This document shows, piece by piece, positions 62,808 through 64,000 of a DNA stretch of 64,000 nt. Under the pieces are notes generated by a model. That model worked only from the letters and a program-made list of their open reading frames with translations. It did no database searches and was not told the DNA's origin. The stretch is taken from the NCBI GenBank assembly GCA_965207165.1, contig OZ242265.1, forward strand, positions 806,001 to 870,000. The letters run 5' to 3'. This DNA comes from JAAXHV01 sp965207165 (GTDB lineage: Bacteria > Pseudomonadota > Gammaproteobacteria > Eutrophobiales > Eutrophobiaceae). The number at the start of each line of letters is the position of its first letter. Positions within the stretch are counted from its first letter, which is position 1. A program made the translations under genes and the position numbers.

Positions 62808-64000
62808 ATGACGCAAGTAAAGGTAGATTTACCTGCCGAATCCGAACTCTATTCCTTATTATCATTTAGAGAAAGTGATGGTCAAATCAATCTTGATCAA
62901 TACCGGATGTTATTGCTTCATACCGAAACAATGGGTGTTTTGAGGAAGGAGTTAGTTGAGTCGTTAGGGGTTGAGCGGGCAAGAGGGTTATTTACCAGGA
63001 TGGGTTATGAATCAGGGCGTAATGACGCCATTTTGGCAAAAAAGCTGAAACCAAATGCTACGGATATCGAATCATTTTCAATAGGCCCTCAATTGCATAA
63101 GTTGGAAGGCATTGTAAAGGTAACACCTCTAAACGTAGAGATGGAGCTGGGCGCCGGTAGTTTTTACGGAGAGTTTCTTTGGGAGAATTCTTATGAGGCT
63201 CAGACACATATAGGCCGGTTTGGAATAGCACAGGAGCCTGTATGCTGGATGCAGATTGGATATGCCAGTGGTTATACCAGTACGTTCGTAGGTAAATTTA
63301 TCCTCTATAAAGAGATGGATTGCACCGGTTGTGGCGACAAGTTTTGCAGAATTGTAGGCAAACCTCTTGAGGACTGGGGAATTGACAAGGACGAGTACCG
63401 CTATTTTAAACCCGACAATGTTGCTGACCAGATGTTACAGCTGCAGTCACAGGTGGAAAAGTTACGCCTGTCAGTCGACCAGGTGTTTGAGCTTGGCAAT
63501 ATAGTAGGTGATTCTGAAAGCCTCAGAGCAGTTTTTAAATTAATTGAAAATGTTGCTGACAGCCAGGCAACCGTAATGCTGCTGGGAGAGACCGGCGTCG
63601 GTAAAGATTTATTCGCAAACGCTCTGCACAATATCAGTAACCGGAAGAACGGGCCTTTTATTGCCGTAAACTGTGCTGCCATACCGGAAGAATTAATCGA
63701 ATCGGAGTTGTTCGGTGTCGAAAAAGGCGCTTATACAGGTGCTCAGAAGTCACGCCCGGGGAGATTCGAACGGGCACACAACGGGTCTTTGTATCTGGAT
63801 GAGGTTGACAAGTTGTCAGAAGCGGCTCAGACAAAACTCTTGCGCGTGTTACAGAACCATGAATTGGAGCGGGTTGGTGATGTTCGTGCGCGTAAAGTAA
63901 ATGTCAGGATCATTACCGCATCCAATGCCGACCTTGAAGAATTGGTGAAACGGGGTCGTTTCCGAAAGGATCTGTATTTTCGCCTCAATATCTATCCCGT
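62808..64000 (+). CDS. XylR/DmpR-type sigma-54 activator with V4R domain, 3' end cut
   Basis: About 397 codons are visible. The N-terminus is a XylR_N/V4R effector domain ending in the CTGCGDKFC cysteine motif near residues 168-176. A B-linker follows, then an AAA+ domain with Walker A GETGVGKD, the sigma-54 loop GAYTGA (usual F replaced by Y) and Walker B GSLYLDEVD. The C-terminal Fis-type DNA-binding domain lies beyond the window. Such proteins bind aromatic effectors directly. It is divergent from the operon with the sigma-54 promoter and is its likely activator. Confidence 0.9.
   Translation, partial: MTQVKVDLPAESELYSLLSFRESDGQINLDQYRMLLLHTETMGVLRKELVESLGVERARGLFTRMGYESGRNDAILAKKLKPNATDIESFSIGPQLHKLEGIVKVTPLNVEMELGAGSFYGEFLWENSYEAQTHIGRFGIAQEPVCWMQIGYASGYTSTFVGKFILYKEMDCTGCGDKFCRIVGKPLEDWGIDKDEYRYFKPDNVADQMLQLQSQVEKLRLSVDQVFELGNIVGDSESLRAVFKLIENVADSQATVMLLGETGVGKDLFANALHNISNRKNGPFIAVNCAAIPEELIESELFGVEKGAYTGAQKSRPGRFERAHNGSLYLDEVDKLSEAAQTKLLRVLQNHELERVGDVRARKVNVRIITASNADLEELVKRGRFRKDLYFRLNIYP

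Noticed and set aside
1..64000. CRISPR arrays, tRNA, rRNA or intact insertion sequences
   Set aside because: No spaced direct repeats, cloverleaf-like sequences, ribosomal motifs or transposase genes were seen on either strand. A very short RNA could still be missed without a search tool.

Overview
The window looks like a chromosomal segment of a free-living, probably marine, gammaproteobacterium with a large catabolic repertoire. Evidence: TonB-dependent uptake, two Rieske dioxygenases, molybdenum hydroxylases, TRAP, MFS and NSS transporters, FCD-type GntR regulators, an RTX protein, and the DUF1302/DUF1329/RND/YCF48 envelope set typical of Proteobacteria that degrade hydrophobic compounds. 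The taxon is inferred from gene content only. No rRNA, tRNA, CRISPR array, intact insertion sequence or phage gene was recognised.

Layout. 1-5.9 kb: the 5' part of a tannase/feruloyl-esterase-like gene (minus strand), a 27-nt inverted repeat, then an ABC ATPase / FtsX permease / AttH-CrtC-like lipoprotein operon. 6-15.9 kb: a catabolic island. A GntR-FCD regulator sits beside an operator-like palindrome, with a secreted cyclase-family hydrolase, an MFS carrier, an SDR, a small haem-copper-oxidase-like membrane protein, a PQQ dehydrogenase, and a divergent TonB receptor plus secreted partner. A second similar palindrome lies in the PQQ/TonB divergent promoter. 16-16.7 kb: a VapBC toxin-antitoxin pair with its operator. 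16.9-25.8 kb: a YdhR-like monooxygenase, YghU, an NSS transporter, a Rieske dioxygenase alpha/beta pair, TRAP QM, an MFS carrier and a ureohydrolase. 26-28.2 kb: a large coiled-coil protein ending in an ADP-ribosyltransferase-like domain. 28.3-33.1 kb: a Tat-exported IorB-like molybdoprotein with a Glu-to-Gln change at the expected catalytic Glu, an MFS carrier and an RTX repeat protein. 33.1-48.7 kb: a molybdenum-hydroxylase island with CoxD/CoxE/MoeA-like maturation proteins, DUF3179, UbiD, a G3E GTPase, an AhpD-like gene interrupted by UGA, an amidohydrolase, a carbon-nitrogen hydrolase, CoxG/M/S/L-like subunits and a second GntR. 48.7-51.7 kb: an unknown permease and two alpha/beta hydrolases. 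51.8-62.4 kb: one long minus-strand operon (YCF48, RND, DUF1302, DUF1329, Rieske alpha, Rieske beta, glutamine-synthetase-like enzyme) behind a sigma-54 promoter. A XylR/DmpR-type activator is divergent to it and runs off the right edge.

Main discoveries. (1) A two-domain AhpD-like gene (39080-40285, minus) has an in-frame UGA exactly where the second Cys of the AhpD E...CxxCxxxH centre belongs. Both flanking reading frames are intact, and a SECIS-like hairpin follows with its apical loop 24 nt after the UGA. It is a strong selenoprotein candidate that ordinary gene finders would split in two. (2) An orphan ADP-ribosyltransferase-like protein carries R, STS and a variant SxE motif. (3) A sigma-54 operon joins a Rieske oxygenase to a glutamine-synthetase-like enzyme, an arrangement that recalls gamma-glutamylation of aromatic amines before ring oxidation. 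(4) A CoxMSL-type hydroxylase lacks the CO-dehydrogenase active-site motifs and sits with ring-opening and amide hydrolases, which suggests N-heterocycle breakdown.
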